DNA of 64,000 nt from Chloroflexota bacterium. Lineage in GTDB: Bacteria; Chloroflexota; Anaerolineae; Anaerolineales; Villigracilaceae. The position numbers were made by a program, and so were the translations under genes. The stretch covers positions 48,214 through 112,213 of the forward strand of contig JAPLGS010000156.1 in NCBI GenBank assembly GCA_026390015.1. The letters are read 5' to 3'. The notes under the pieces were generated by a model. That model made no database searches. It had not been told where the DNA came from and was given only the letters and a program-made list of their open reading frames with translations. Position 1 is the first letter of the stretch. Each line of letters starts with the position of its first letter. This document shows positions 24,877 to 34,085 of the stretch, one piece after another.

Positions 24877-25861
24877 TCAATGTATTCCAGATCAATTCAG
24901 TGGTTTGTTTCCATGTAAATAATTGGATGCGCGCGAGTCCTTTTTCCTTCAACGTTTGGCGAAGATCATTTCTGCTCAGACATTCGCGGATCGCTTTTGT
25001 TAACCCGTCAGGATTTGATAATTCAAAAATCAAACCAGCGTCGCCAACAACTTCGGGTAGTGCGCCTCCATCAGAAACGATGACGGGTGTTCCACATGCC
25101 ATTGCTTCTATGACGGGTAAACCAAAACCTTCATCATAAGAAGGCAACACAAGCAAATCAGCTTGTGCGTATATCCCCGGCAAATCATCATCGTTGACAT
25201 ATTTCATGAAATGGGTTCTTTCTTCCTCAACAAATTTTACGCCCTGAAACACCTGTCCAGCTTCTCCCACAATGACAAGCCAGGTGTCCTTGAAATCATC
25301 TTGGATCGCACGCCAAGCATTCAGCAATCCCGGAATATTTTTTCGCGGTTGAAGTGAACCGACGAACAAAATATATCTTTGAGGGAGTTTGTAAGTTAGT
25401 TGATATGCTTCAGGGTGAAATATGGCAGTGTCTACTCCGTTGGGCGTGACGATCACGTTTGTATCTTTCAAGTGTTTCAGTATTTTTTTTCTAACAAATT
25501 CCGATGGAGTGAATACGACTCGCACTCTCTTTGCCAACGATGGTAAAAACAAACGATACCACATTGCAAATTTTTTATTGAACCATTCCGGATGTTCAAG
25601 TGGACTCAGGTCATGGATGGTCAATGCCTGATTTCCAACCATAAGCGGACCCGTGTTTGCGGGCGACCACAAAATGGATTTGGGATTTAATTTTACCGGG
25701 AGCACAAACTGTTCCCACGCATGGCCGAGCGATCCATTTTCGCGGGTCATGACAACCCGGCATCTGCTCCCCATTAACGAAATGATCTCGCGACCATAGC
25801 GTTCAACGCCAGTAACACGCCGTGATAGAAACCGTCCATTGATTACGATATCACGAGTCAT
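24866..25861 (-). CDS. glycosyltransferase family 4
   Basis: A 331-residue GT-B enzyme. It begins MTRDIVINGRFLSRRVTGVERY, the usual opening of mannosyltransferase-like GT4 members, and has ILFVGSLQPRKNIPGLL and the donor-site signature YDEGFGLPVIEAMACGTPV followed by GGALPEVVGDAG. I chose ATG 25861, which overlaps the end of the preceding membrane-protein gene by 11 bases, over a longer open frame starting with a non-family sequence. Confidence 0.9.
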   Translation of the reverse strand: MTRDIVINGRFLSRRVTGVERYGREIISLMGSRCRVVMTRENGSLGHAWEQFVLPVKLNPKSILWSPANTGPLMVGNQALTIHDLSPLEHPEWFNKKFAMWYRLFLPSLAKRVRVVFTPSEFVRKKILKHLKDTNVIVTPNGVDTAIFHPEAYQLTYKLPQRYILFVGSLQPRKNIPGLLNAWRAIQDDFKDTWLVIVGEAGQVFQGVKFVEEERTHFMKYVNDDDLPGIYAQADLLVLPSYDEGFGLPVIEAMACGTPVIVSDGGALPEVVGDAGLIFELSNPDGLTKAIRECLSRNDLRQTLKEKGLARIQLFTWKQTTELIWNTLNEI

Positions 25862-28800
25862 GCTCAATCTGCCCGGCCCACAAACCAAGCGCAAACCCAA
25901 GCATCAAGCGGCCCGGCGCAAGCGTCCAGAGGTAGTGATCGAAAAGACTAATTACGCCAAATCCTATCAGTGCGGCGCTTGCCAAAGCAGCTTTCGGAGA
26001 TTTTGACCTTATGATATTAATCGCGATCGAAATAAAAAGATTCACAATAACGACCAACCCGATCAGACCAAGCTCGGCTGTTTCAAGAAAAAATATATTA
26101 TGAACAGGTTCGATCGGCGCACCATCCACCGCTGTTTTCGAAAGCTCAAGAACGAATGAGCCGATCCCCACGCCTATGACAGGATGTTTTTGGATCATAT
26201 CAATCGCCTGGCGGGTGAACCACAACCGCCCAAGGATCGAATTTTGCTCAGTTGAGATTTCGGAATTTCCAATGCGCGCGAAGACCAAATCTCTAAAAGG
26301 GTATAACGTAAGAATGGCAGTAAGCGAAATGGATAGGGTTAGCAAGAAAAATCTTTTACGATCAAGATATTTTAACTTAAATGTCAGTATAAAAATAAAC
26401 GCGATCAAAGCCAGCCATGTTGAACGTGAAAATGTTAATCCGATCAAAAATATTCCCAGGCAAAGAAGAATGAGCGCAGAATAATTTGGCTTTCTGGAGG
26501 CGAGAAAAAAACTCGCCGGTCCAAGCAGGGTGAAAAATGCTAATCCGCCAAGTATGTTGGGATGGGGCAATGTCCCATAAGCACGGAGTATCCGAAGACC
26601 GTTTGCCAATTGAACAACGCTCGCGCCGTGCATCGAAGACTCCAAGCTGCCGGGCCATTTGAGATTCAACGGTTCAAGAAAAGCGGTGGATTGCAATGCA
26701 AAACCAGTCAACCCCGCGCAAAATTGAATAACAAGAGCCGCGCAAAAACCAAGCATGGCGGCCTTCCATGCTTCGTGCCAGTCACGTAGCGAGAGGATAA
26801 GAAAAAAAACCAGCCAAAAATGCAGTGATATATATAATGACGTACGCCAATCGTTAGACCAAAGAATGCTGAGCGTTGTAATTGAACAATAAGTAAAAAG
26901 AAAAAGGATAAATCTATTTTTTGTAGAAGAAAAATTCTGGCGAAAGAAAGGCCGAAGCGAGAATGATGGATTGGAGATTTTAACAGATGCCCAAAGAACG
27001 ATAGCCAAAACCGCCAGTGCATCGCTGACAAAGAATAAGGCATTATCATACGTGAAATACACACGAGCGTGAGAGAATTCTCCAATGACACGATATGTCC
27101 AGAAGCAAAACGCAAGTGGAAACAAGCCGATCGTTAAGCTATAAACCTTCCGTATGATTCCTTCTGCTTGAATCGGATTCACCCGAAGCAGGCCCAACAC
27201 CGAGGCAGTCACAAACGTCAATATGGGAATTACGCCCCATAAAAAAGAGGTAATGGGTGGCGCATCAGGTATTTTGCCCGGGATAAGCGGAATAGCGTTT
27301 GAATTTTCGTAAACCAAAACCCCATTGTCGAGGGTCTTTATTTTTTTCCAACCCAGTTCATTGAGAACCGCTATAAACGGACTGCGACGGATATTTCCGC
27401 GGGGCATCTGTATTGTTTCAACTACGCTTGGGTTTACAAATCCCCAGCGCACACTGTACTTGCCGGAGTTTTTCAAAATGGGAATGATCGCAGTCATTCC
27501 GTTCAGTGCCCAGTAGGAAGTGTCTACCTGGCCAATTCCGCTATTACGAAGTTCAGGAAGCGTCCGCGCGGTGTGATAGCTGCCGTCGATGGTGGTGGCT
27601 TTGGTAAGTAGATTCAGGAATGCAAATTGATCGCCAAAGCCAAAAGTGAGGTAACGCCATTGGGAATTGTCACCTGCGTTGAGGAATTCAACGATGGGCT
27701 GCATATTTATAACTTTGGGTTGGAGCGGAATAATAAGCGGCGTAAACCAGGCTCCGAGTGCGGTAATCGTGAAGGCGAAAAAAGTCATAGTTGAGATAAA
27801 GTTATTTCGAAATGTACCAAACCTCAGAGTAGGTATGATTCGATATTTTTTCTTAAATCCAATAAATAGAATCCCGAAGAACGGAGTCAGAGTCAGGCTT
27901 GCCCAAAATGCGAAACGATCGTATGTCAGCCATTCCCAAGCATCACCAAAAAAAATATGCGGTAGCGGAGTTGTACCACCGAGGCCGAGTAAAAATAAAA
28001 TAACGAATGAAATGAGGAGACCAACGAAACGTGGATGCCATTTGCGGAAGAGAAATGGTATCACCGCGATCAGCGGCCCATAAAGCGGGAAAAAGAATAT
28101 CGCCAGCGCGAGCGGATCGGTGAAAAAGTTGTGGCGAGAGAGGTGATCGATCGTGGTTTGCATGATTTGACCAGCTCCCCATTGCCAAAAGGGAAGGATA
28201 ACAAGAAAACTTGCAGAAACAGCGAAAGCAAGAAAAGCAAAAAGTCTTTTGAAGAGTATCGACGTGACAGAATCTTTGAATACAATATTGAATCCACTAT
28301 CCGATACTATTTTGCTCCTTTCAGGTCGCAATAAATTATTGGCAAAAACTGCGAATATAAAAAAAGGCTGCGCAAGGAGAGTGGCATGATGCATCGCCAT
28401 GGATGTTGCGACGAGAGTAATAGACAGAACGAAATTATGGATTCCCCCTTCGCGCAAATATCGATTAAAACTCGCCGCTGCAAACAACGCAGTGAGCGTA
28501 CTCATGAGGAATGGCAGTTGACCGAATATATACGCCGTGACGTAAATCGGCAGGAGCACAGCCGAAGCGAGCGCCGCGTAGGAAGCTGATGATCTGCCGG
28601 TAAATATTCTGCTGAACACAAAAATACCTAAAGGAAAAAGACCTGTGACCACCCACAGCACGAGAGCGAACGCTTTATCAAAACCAAATATTGGAATAAA
28701 TATCGCGATCAGCTGGTGTGTGAGTGGAGGATAAGATACGATCGGAAAGCCAGCATACCAACGCGTTTCCCATAAGGAAAACCAATTTTCTGCATAATGA

Positions 28801-28919
28801 TTTGCGAATAACATATGGGTAAAAGCATCATAACTCAGGCGGTAACGCGCAGTCAGGATGAACAGACCATGACACACAAAAGCAATTAAGACTGCAGTTC
28901 GAACACGCCGCGGTATCAT
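25851..28919 (-). CDS. large membrane protein: PTPS-related N-terminal half fused to O-antigen ligase-like C-terminal half
   Basis: A 1022-residue multi-span protein. The first half (about 1-560) resembles the 6-pyruvoyl-tetrahydropterin-synthase-related membrane family (PF10131), with LSYDAFTHMLFANHYAENW and WYAGFPIVSYPPLTH, a GT-C-like layout with a charged first loop. The second half (about 600-1022) looks like Wzy/O-antigen ligase: YGTLPHPNILGGLAFF, FSRSTWLALI and the large-loop motif HPVIGVGIGSFV with PVHNIFFLETAELG. Both parts would act on lipid-linked glycans at the outer membrane face. No frameshift is seen. The gene overlaps both neighbours (4 and 11 bases). Confidence 0.8.
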   Translation of the reverse strand: MIPRRVRTAVLIAFVCHGLFILTARYRLSYDAFTHMLFANHYAENWFSLWETRWYAGFPIVSYPPLTHQLIAIFIPIFGFDKAFALVLWVVTGLFPLGIFVFSRIFTGRSSASYAALASAVLLPIYVTAYIFGQLPFLMSTLTALFAAASFNRYLREGGIHNFVLSITLVATSMAMHHATLLAQPFFIFAVFANNLLRPERSKIVSDSGFNIVFKDSVTSILFKRLFAFLAFAVSASFLVILPFWQWGAGQIMQTTIDHLSRHNFFTDPLALAIFFFPLYGPLIAVIPFLFRKWHPRFVGLLISFVILFLLGLGGTTPLPHIFFGDAWEWLTYDRFAFWASLTLTPFFGILFIGFKKKYRIIPTLRFGTFRNNFISTMTFFAFTITALGAWFTPLIIPLQPKVINMQPIVEFLNAGDNSQWRYLTFGFGDQFAFLNLLTKATTIDGSYHTARTLPELRNSGIGQVDTSYWALNGMTAIIPILKNSGKYSVRWGFVNPSVVETIQMPRGNIRRSPFIAVLNELGWKKIKTLDNGVLVYENSNAIPLIPGKIPDAPPITSFLWGVIPILTFVTASVLGLLRVNPIQAEGIIRKVYSLTIGLFPLAFCFWTYRVIGEFSHARVYFTYDNALFFVSDALAVLAIVLWASVKISNPSFSLRPFFRQNFSSTKNRFILFLFTYCSITTLSILWSNDWRTSLYISLHFWLVFFLILSLRDWHEAWKAAMLGFCAALVIQFCAGLTGFALQSTAFLEPLNLKWPGSLESSMHGASVVQLANGLRILRAYGTLPHPNILGGLAFFTLLGPASFFLASRKPNYSALILLCLGIFLIGLTFSRSTWLALIAFIFILTFKLKYLDRKRFFLLTLSISLTAILTLYPFRDLVFARIGNSEISTEQNSILGRLWFTRQAIDMIQKHPVIGVGIGSFVLELSKTAVDGAPIEPVHNIFFLETAELGLIGLVVIVNLFISIAINIIRSKSPKAALASAALIGFGVISLFDHYLWTLAPGRLMLGFALGLWAGQIEHDS

Positions 28920-30103
28920 GCGGATTTTTGCTCAGATATCGGAAACGCAATTCTTTTGAGGCTTTGCCTTTTTTCAAGAGCGTGGTTGAAAGCTTGGATA
29001 TATTTTCGACAGGTCTCTTGAGGGCGGGTGCGCTGAATGGCGCAGAAGTTATGGGATGTTTGACTAAGTCTTTTTTGCTTGGAATCAATTAGATTACGGA
29101 TTAAATTGCGCAAACTCTCTACATCCCCATTATCGAAGAACTCCACTTGCAAATCACTTTCAATGGTTAATTTTTTTATTTCATTTAGGTTTGATGCGAC
29201 GACGGCGCGGCCCCAAGTTGCGGCTTGATAAAGGACGCTTGAAGCGCCGGTTGACGCGAGATATGGAAGCACAATAATTTGCGCCTGACGAAATAGTTCG
29301 ATCACATCATCTTCTGAAGTTTGTCCCAGCCAATTCACTCCATCTATATGGGCGAAGCGCAGCTTTAATTCATGAAAATAATCAGGGAACCGCACATGCT
29401 CGGAACCTGCGATGGTTAATTTTAGTTCTCGGTTTTCCACGCGTAATAATTGAAATGCTTCGAGTAATAATTCCAGTCCCTTGAACGGGGCAAGTGTTGT
29501 GAAAAATAAAAGCTCCTGCGAATCAGATTCTTCGAGCAGCTCGGGTTCATGATAGGCGCCGATCGGAATGTGAACACAATCCACTTTTCGCGCTTTGAGC
29601 CAGTCTGAGTAATGGCGCATCGTCAAACATAACACATCAGCCTGTGTCGCGATGTTCGTTAACAAACGTGCTCCTACTTTAGCAAAAGGGCCGCCTGGAG
29701 CGTTAAGTGTGCGCAAGTCAGTTAACTCGATCAACTCATGCAAAGTAACCACCGTCGGATATCCCAGACGTTGTACCAACATTGGCGTAAACAAACCGGA
29801 CACATTCACCCATGGGGATCTTCCAAAGACACTCGCCCCCGCATTGAACCAAACAATATCAGGCTTCAAGCTATTCACACGAGACAGTATCGCATGGCGC
29901 GCGCTAAATTGGCCGGGTACCCAGCAATAATCCAATTCAGTCAGGCCAAGGTCATTGGGAATTGCCCCGCTTATTTCTGAACCGGCCAGCACGGTGATAC
30001 GCGTAAACATTCCTGACTTTGCCAGTGCACGCGTGACGTGGTATCCATATTGACCAATACCGGTAATTGCCGGGGGAAACGGGCTAATAATGACAAGATG
30101 CAT
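28916..30103 (-). CDS. glycosyltransferase family 4
   Basis: A 395-residue GT-B enzyme starting MHLVIISPFPPAITGIGQYG, typical for bacterial GT4 proteins in surface-glycan loci. The donor domain includes LFFTTLAPFKGLELLLEAF and IIVLPYLASTGASSVLYQAATWGRAV, where the canonical E-x7-E is weakened (ASTGASSVLYQ). I chose ATG 30103 because the family starts there, though the ribosome site is weak. It is first in the minus-strand unit and diverges from the nucleotidyltransferase-like gene. Confidence 0.87.
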   Translation of the reverse strand: MHLVIISPFPPAITGIGQYGYHVTRALAKSGMFTRITVLAGSEISGAIPNDLGLTELDYCWVPGQFSARHAILSRVNSLKPDIVWFNAGASVFGRSPWVNVSGLFTPMLVQRLGYPTVVTLHELIELTDLRTLNAPGGPFAKVGARLLTNIATQADVLCLTMRHYSDWLKARKVDCVHIPIGAYHEPELLEESDSQELLFFTTLAPFKGLELLLEAFQLLRVENRELKLTIAGSEHVRFPDYFHELKLRFAHIDGVNWLGQTSEDDVIELFRQAQIIVLPYLASTGASSVLYQAATWGRAVVASNLNEIKKLTIESDLQVEFFDNGDVESLRNLIRNLIDSKQKRLSQTSHNFCAIQRTRPQETCRKYIQAFNHALEKRQSLKRIAFPISEQKSA

Positions 30104-30164
30104 GGAAATTTTATTATCTCTTGAAGATGCATTATAGACGATTATATCAGCGGGCAAATTACGA

Positions 30165-30193
30165 TTGACAGGAAACTGCTCGGCAAGTATAGT
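30165..30193 (+). promoter_or_regulatory. sigma-70-type promoter of the plus-strand glycan genes
   Basis: TTGACA, a 17-base spacer and TATAGT. The -10 box ends 10 bases before the ATG at 30204, so transcription should start within about four bases of the start codon, giving an essentially leaderless message. Confidence 0.8.
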
Positions 30194-30203
30194 TTTATTC
30201 AGA

Positions 30204-31157
30204 ATGTTTACTGATGAGCTTGAACACGCAATTTTGGAAACTCTGGCGTACTCTGATATTTTTGATTATCCATTGCGGTTGGATGAATTATATTCTTACC
30301 TGCCCATCCGCGCAGAAATCGAACAAGTATCTTGCGCACTTGGGTCATTGAATGGACAGGTAGGGAAAAACGATGGCTATTATTTTTTAACTGATCGTGA
30401 AATAATCGTGGAAATCCGCAAACAGCGTAATGCATATTCTCAAAGGTTATTTCAACATGCTTTAATGTATGGGCAGATACTCGGCAGCCTGCCTTTTATC
30501 CGCATGGTGGCATTGACAGGGTCATTAGCGGTGATGAATTCTTCCACGAATGCCGATTTCGATTATATGCTTATAGCCGCCCCCGGGCGTGTGTGGATGG
30601 CGCGCGGGTTCGCTTTATTATTAAACCGTTTTACGCGCCTATTTGGTCATACTCTTTGCCCGAATTTAATTGTCTCTGAATCCTCGCTGGCGTGGTCTAC
30701 GCGTGATCTATATTCTGCGCACGAGTTATATCAAATGATCCCAATCGCGGGTATGGATGTGTACCTCAAATTAATGAAAGCAAACCATTGGGCAGAAGAG
30801 TTTTTTCCAAACGCATTCAATACCTTCAAATCCCCGCAGGGTTCGCGGGTTTTATTCCAAAAATTACTTGAAACTCCATTGCGTGGAAAAGTAGGAGATC
30901 ACATCGAACGATGGGAAATGAAACGTAAGATCATGAAGCTTTCTAAGCAGTCTGGTTTTGGTAAAGAGACGCTCTTCAATGCCGAAGTATGCCAGGGGAA
31001 TTTTGGCCATCACAACCAGCGGACTAATCAAGCATTACAGGAAAGATTGCGACAATACATCAACGCGAAGACTGTCGGAGAGGAAACGAATTCCGATCAC
31101 GAACGGAATTTATCTCATCAACCTGCAGGCTTTCAGCAGGGCAAGGAATTAATATGA
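30204..31157 (+). CDS. nucleotidyltransferase-fold protein
   Basis: A 317-residue protein with the minimal nucleotidyltransferase signature: ALTGSLAVMN followed by NADFDYMLIA (about 112-130), the G-S...D-x-D pattern used to bind metal and nucleotide. The N-terminal 70 residues look like a winged helix (ETLAYSDIFDYPLRLDELYSYL). Such proteins often accompany GT4 and radical SAM genes in Anaerolineae glycan loci but their product is not known. The ATG at 30204 is preceded by a consensus promoter and no ribosome site. Its stop overlaps the next start (ATGA). Confidence 0.75.
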   Translation: MFTDELEHAILETLAYSDIFDYPLRLDELYSYLPIRAEIEQVSCALGSLNGQVGKNDGYYFLTDREIIVEIRKQRNAYSQRLFQHALMYGQILGSLPFIRMVALTGSLAVMNSSTNADFDYMLIAAPGRVWMARGFALLLNRFTRLFGHTLCPNLIVSESSLAWSTRDLYSAHELYQMIPIAGMDVYLKLMKANHWAEEFFPNAFNTFKSPQGSRVLFQKLLETPLRGKVGDHIERWEMKRKIMKLSKQSGFGKETLFNAEVCQGNFGHHNQRTNQALQERLRQYINAKTVGEETNSDHERNLSHQPAGFQQGKELI

Positions 31158-32575
31158 CCGAAATTCTCCTCGGTCAATCCTATTTCCTGCGGTTTGATCC
31201 CAAATTATGGGATGCGATGCAGCCCTATCCGCCATTAGGGACGTTGTATGCCGCGAGTTGGTTGCGGCAACATGGCTATCAGGTTGCTTTGTTCGATGCT
31301 ATGCTCGCAAATTCAGAAGATGATTGGGACCGGCTGCTCGAGAAACACAAACCAACGTATGCGATCCTATACGAAGATAACTTCAATTATCTTTCCAAGA
31401 TGTGTTTGTTGCGGATGCGTGAAGCCGCATTCAAAATGATCGGGATGGCCAGGAAGCATGGATGCACTGTCATCTTATGCGGGGCGGATGCAACCGATCA
31501 CTATTCAGAATATTTAGAAAATGGCGCCGATTACTGTCTGCTCCGCGAAGGGGAGGATACGCTGATCGAATTACTGAGTCAGTTATCGGCTGGCAATGAA
31601 ACGCAGGCAGCGCAAGTCATTGGGTTGGCGTCGCGCAATACCATACTCCCTACACATCGCCCCGATATAACTGATCTTGACAAGCTTCCTTTTCCTGCAT
31701 GGGATCTTGTAGACGTGGAAAAATATCGCGCCATCTGGATAAAACGGCACGGATATTTTTCGATGAATATGGTCACGACCCGCGGTTGTCCGTATCATTG
31801 TAATTGGTGCGCCAAGCCGATCTGGGGTCAGCGCTATAATTCACGATCGCCCGAAAACGTGGCGCGGGAAATGAAATGGTTGAAAGAAAATTTTGCTCCT
31901 GATCACATTTGGTTTGCAGATGATATTTTTGGTTTGAAACCAAAGTGGATCGAAACACTTGCAACTTTACTGCAAAAGACGGATGCGACGATCCCATTCA
32001 AATGTTTACAACGAGCGGATCTAGTGAATGAAAAAACTGCCGCCGCGTTGGCGAAAGCCGGTTGTAAAACAGTGTGGCTTGGCGCAGAATCTGGTTCACA
32101 AAAAATTCTCGACGCGATGGACAAGGGCGCTCAAGTGGAGGATATTTACCAGGCCGCAAACCTCCTGCGTAAAAATGGGATCCAAATTGGATTCTTTTTG
32201 CAGTTCGGATATCCTGGTGAGTTATGGGAGGATGTGAAAAAAACCTTGAGAATGGTGCGCGAATGCGCTCCAGATGATATTGGCATCTCGGTCTCTTATC
32301 CCCTGCCCGGGACGAAATTCTTTGAACGGGTAAAGTTGGAGTTGGGTGATAAACAAAATTGGACAGACTCAGATGATCTGGCAATGTTACATCGAGGGCC
32401 GTTCCCGACCGGGTTTTATCGCATTTTGCATGGCCGTGTGCATTATGAATTTCGAATGCGAAACGCGTGGCGAAAAAAAAACTGGTTGCAAATTCTGCGA
32501 ACACCCTATTACCTGATGGGCTTATTTTATTCAGAATTGAAACTTCGAAAACAGGTTAATCGTTATGGAAGTTGA
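31154..32575 (+). CDS. B12-binding-domain radical SAM protein
   Basis: A 473-residue enzyme. The N-terminal cobalamin-binding-like domain (about 20-150) reads PYPPLGTLYAASWLRQHGY and TVILCGADATDHYSEYLENG; the radical SAM core follows with C212, C216 and C219 in RGCPYHCNWC, then DDIFGLKPKWIE and GFFLQFGYPGE. Members methylate or rearrange unactivated carbons, often in lipid, sugar or natural-product pathways. Here it lies between a nucleotidyltransferase-like gene and a double methyltransferase gene, so modification of a glycan or its lipid carrier is plausible. Overlaps both neighbours. Confidence 0.87.
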   Translation: MTEILLGQSYFLRFDPKLWDAMQPYPPLGTLYAASWLRQHGYQVALFDAMLANSEDDWDRLLEKHKPTYAILYEDNFNYLSKMCLLRMREAAFKMIGMARKHGCTVILCGADATDHYSEYLENGADYCLLREGEDTLIELLSQLSAGNETQAAQVIGLASRNTILPTHRPDITDLDKLPFPAWDLVDVEKYRAIWIKRHGYFSMNMVTTRGCPYHCNWCAKPIWGQRYNSRSPENVAREMKWLKENFAPDHIWFADDIFGLKPKWIETLATLLQKTDATIPFKCLQRADLVNEKTAAALAKAGCKTVWLGAESGSQKILDAMDKGAQVEDIYQAANLLRKNGIQIGFFLQFGYPGELWEDVKKTLRMVRECAPDDIGISVSYPLPGTKFFERVKLELGDKQNWTDSDDLAMLHRGPFPTGFYRILHGRVHYEFRMRNAWRKKNWLQILRTPYYLMGLFYSELKLRKQVNRYGS

Positions 32576-34085
32576 TCTTTATTTGCGTGTGCGCGAAAAG
32601 GAAAATCGTCTCTATTCAGATGCTGTTGTCGCGGCGCTTCCTTTCATACCGGATGGCCATCCTCTCGCGAGCGAATGGCGCGCCCGTTCAATCTCCGCAT
32701 CTCGCTTGACCCGCTACCTGTCACGCCAGTCGAGACCGCTCTCCATTCTTGAGATCGGTTGCGGAAATGGCTGGCTGTCGAATCTATTGTGTAATTCGGG
32801 TCACCATGTAATCGGCCTGGATCAAAACCTGTACGAACTTAAACAAGCCGCGCGGGTTTTCTCATCTAAGTCCAATTTATCCTTTCTGATCGCAGAAATA
32901 TTTTCCGCGCCATTTAAGCATGAAACTTTCGACGCGATCATTCTCGCCAGCGTTATTCAATATTTCCATGATCTCCCTTCTCTGTTAATGGCATTGCTGC
33001 AATATCTAAAACCAAATGGAGATATCCATATCGTAGACAGCCCACTTTACGCCGACTCTGAAATTTTCGATGCTGCGAATCGCAGTGAACAATATTATTC
33101 AAAAATTGGCTTCCCTGAAATGGCCCGGCATTATTTTCATCACCGCGAATCTGACCTGTTTTCATTTGATCCAAAATGGCAATATCGCCAGCCTGCGCAA
33201 TTCCTCCGCGGCAGAGTTTTACTACGATCCTCCATCTCACCATTTCCGTGGGTTATTATCAGAAATAAAAAGAGTGACGATCAAGACCAGATCATTTCCA
33301 CGGCTTTTTCACGTACCGCAAAAAAATATGACGCGTTCGCCGAAAACCATCCCCACCTAACCCAGATGCGCAATAAGGTTTATACGCACGTGGAACGCTT
33401 CATCCCAAAAAATGCCCGTCTGCTTGAGCTGAATTGCGGCACCGGCATTGATGCTGTTGAACTGGCGAAGCGCGGTTATACGATCCACGCCACAGACAAT
33501 GCGCCCGGCATGTTGGATCAAATACCCGAAAAAATTGACGGGCAAGCTGTCGGCGAGAAAATAACCTTTCAGCAATGTTCATTCACCGAATTGGATAAGT
33601 TACGGGGAGCCCCGTTCGATGCGGTCTTTTCCAACCTGGGCGGGCTAAACTGTCTTGCCGACCTTTCCCCGGTAATTGCCCAGCTGCCGATTGTTCTGCG
33701 GCCGAATGGCCTTGTCACCTGGGTGTTGATGCCGCCCGTTTGTTTATGGGAACTGGCCGAGGTCTTTCGCTTGCATCCGCGTTTGGCTTTTCGCCGTTTT
33801 TCGCGCAATGGCACCCACGCGCATCTCGAGGGCTTGGATTTTTTGGTGTATTACTTCACACCAGCCAAAGTCCTACAATGGTTTGGAGACGATTATGAAT
33901 GTCTTGCGATAGAAGGCTTATCGGTCTTCACTCCGACTGCCGAAAGTAAGAACTTTGCCAAGCGCTATACGCGTCTTTATCGGGCCTTGAGCTGGCTCGA
34001 CGCCCGACTGGCATTTCACCGCCCTTGGCGCGGATGGGGTGATTTTTTCATCATCACGTTACGATATCGGCCTAAAGGAAAATGA
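32565..34085 (+). CDS. double SAM-dependent methyltransferase
   Basis: A 506-residue protein holding two class I methyltransferase domains in tandem. The first (about 40-230) has motif I ILEIGCGNGW and LKPNGDIHIVD; the second (about 245-500) has LLELNCGTGIDAVELA, HATDNAPGMLDQI and LRPNGLVTWVLMPP. Both glycine loops look functional. The two are not close copies of each other. The gene starts 11 bases inside the end of the radical SAM gene and overlaps the flippase gene by four, so it belongs to the same glycan operon. Acceptors unknown. Confidence 0.85.
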   Translation: MEVDLYLRVREKENRLYSDAVVAALPFIPDGHPLASEWRARSISASRLTRYLSRQSRPLSILEIGCGNGWLSNLLCNSGHHVIGLDQNLYELKQAARVFSSKSNLSFLIAEIFSAPFKHETFDAIILASVIQYFHDLPSLLMALLQYLKPNGDIHIVDSPLYADSEIFDAANRSEQYYSKIGFPEMARHYFHHRESDLFSFDPKWQYRQPAQFLRGRVLLRSSISPFPWVIIRNKKSDDQDQIISTAFSRTAKKYDAFAENHPHLTQMRNKVYTHVERFIPKNARLLELNCGTGIDAVELAKRGYTIHATDNAPGMLDQIPEKIDGQAVGEKITFQQCSFTELDKLRGAPFDAVFSNLGGLNCLADLSPVIAQLPIVLRPNGLVTWVLMPPVCLWELAEVFRLHPRLAFRRFSRNGTHAHLEGLDFLVYYFTPAKVLQWFGDDYECLAIEGLSVFTPTAESKNFAKRYTRLYRALSWLDARLAFHRPWRGWGDFFIITLRYRPKGK

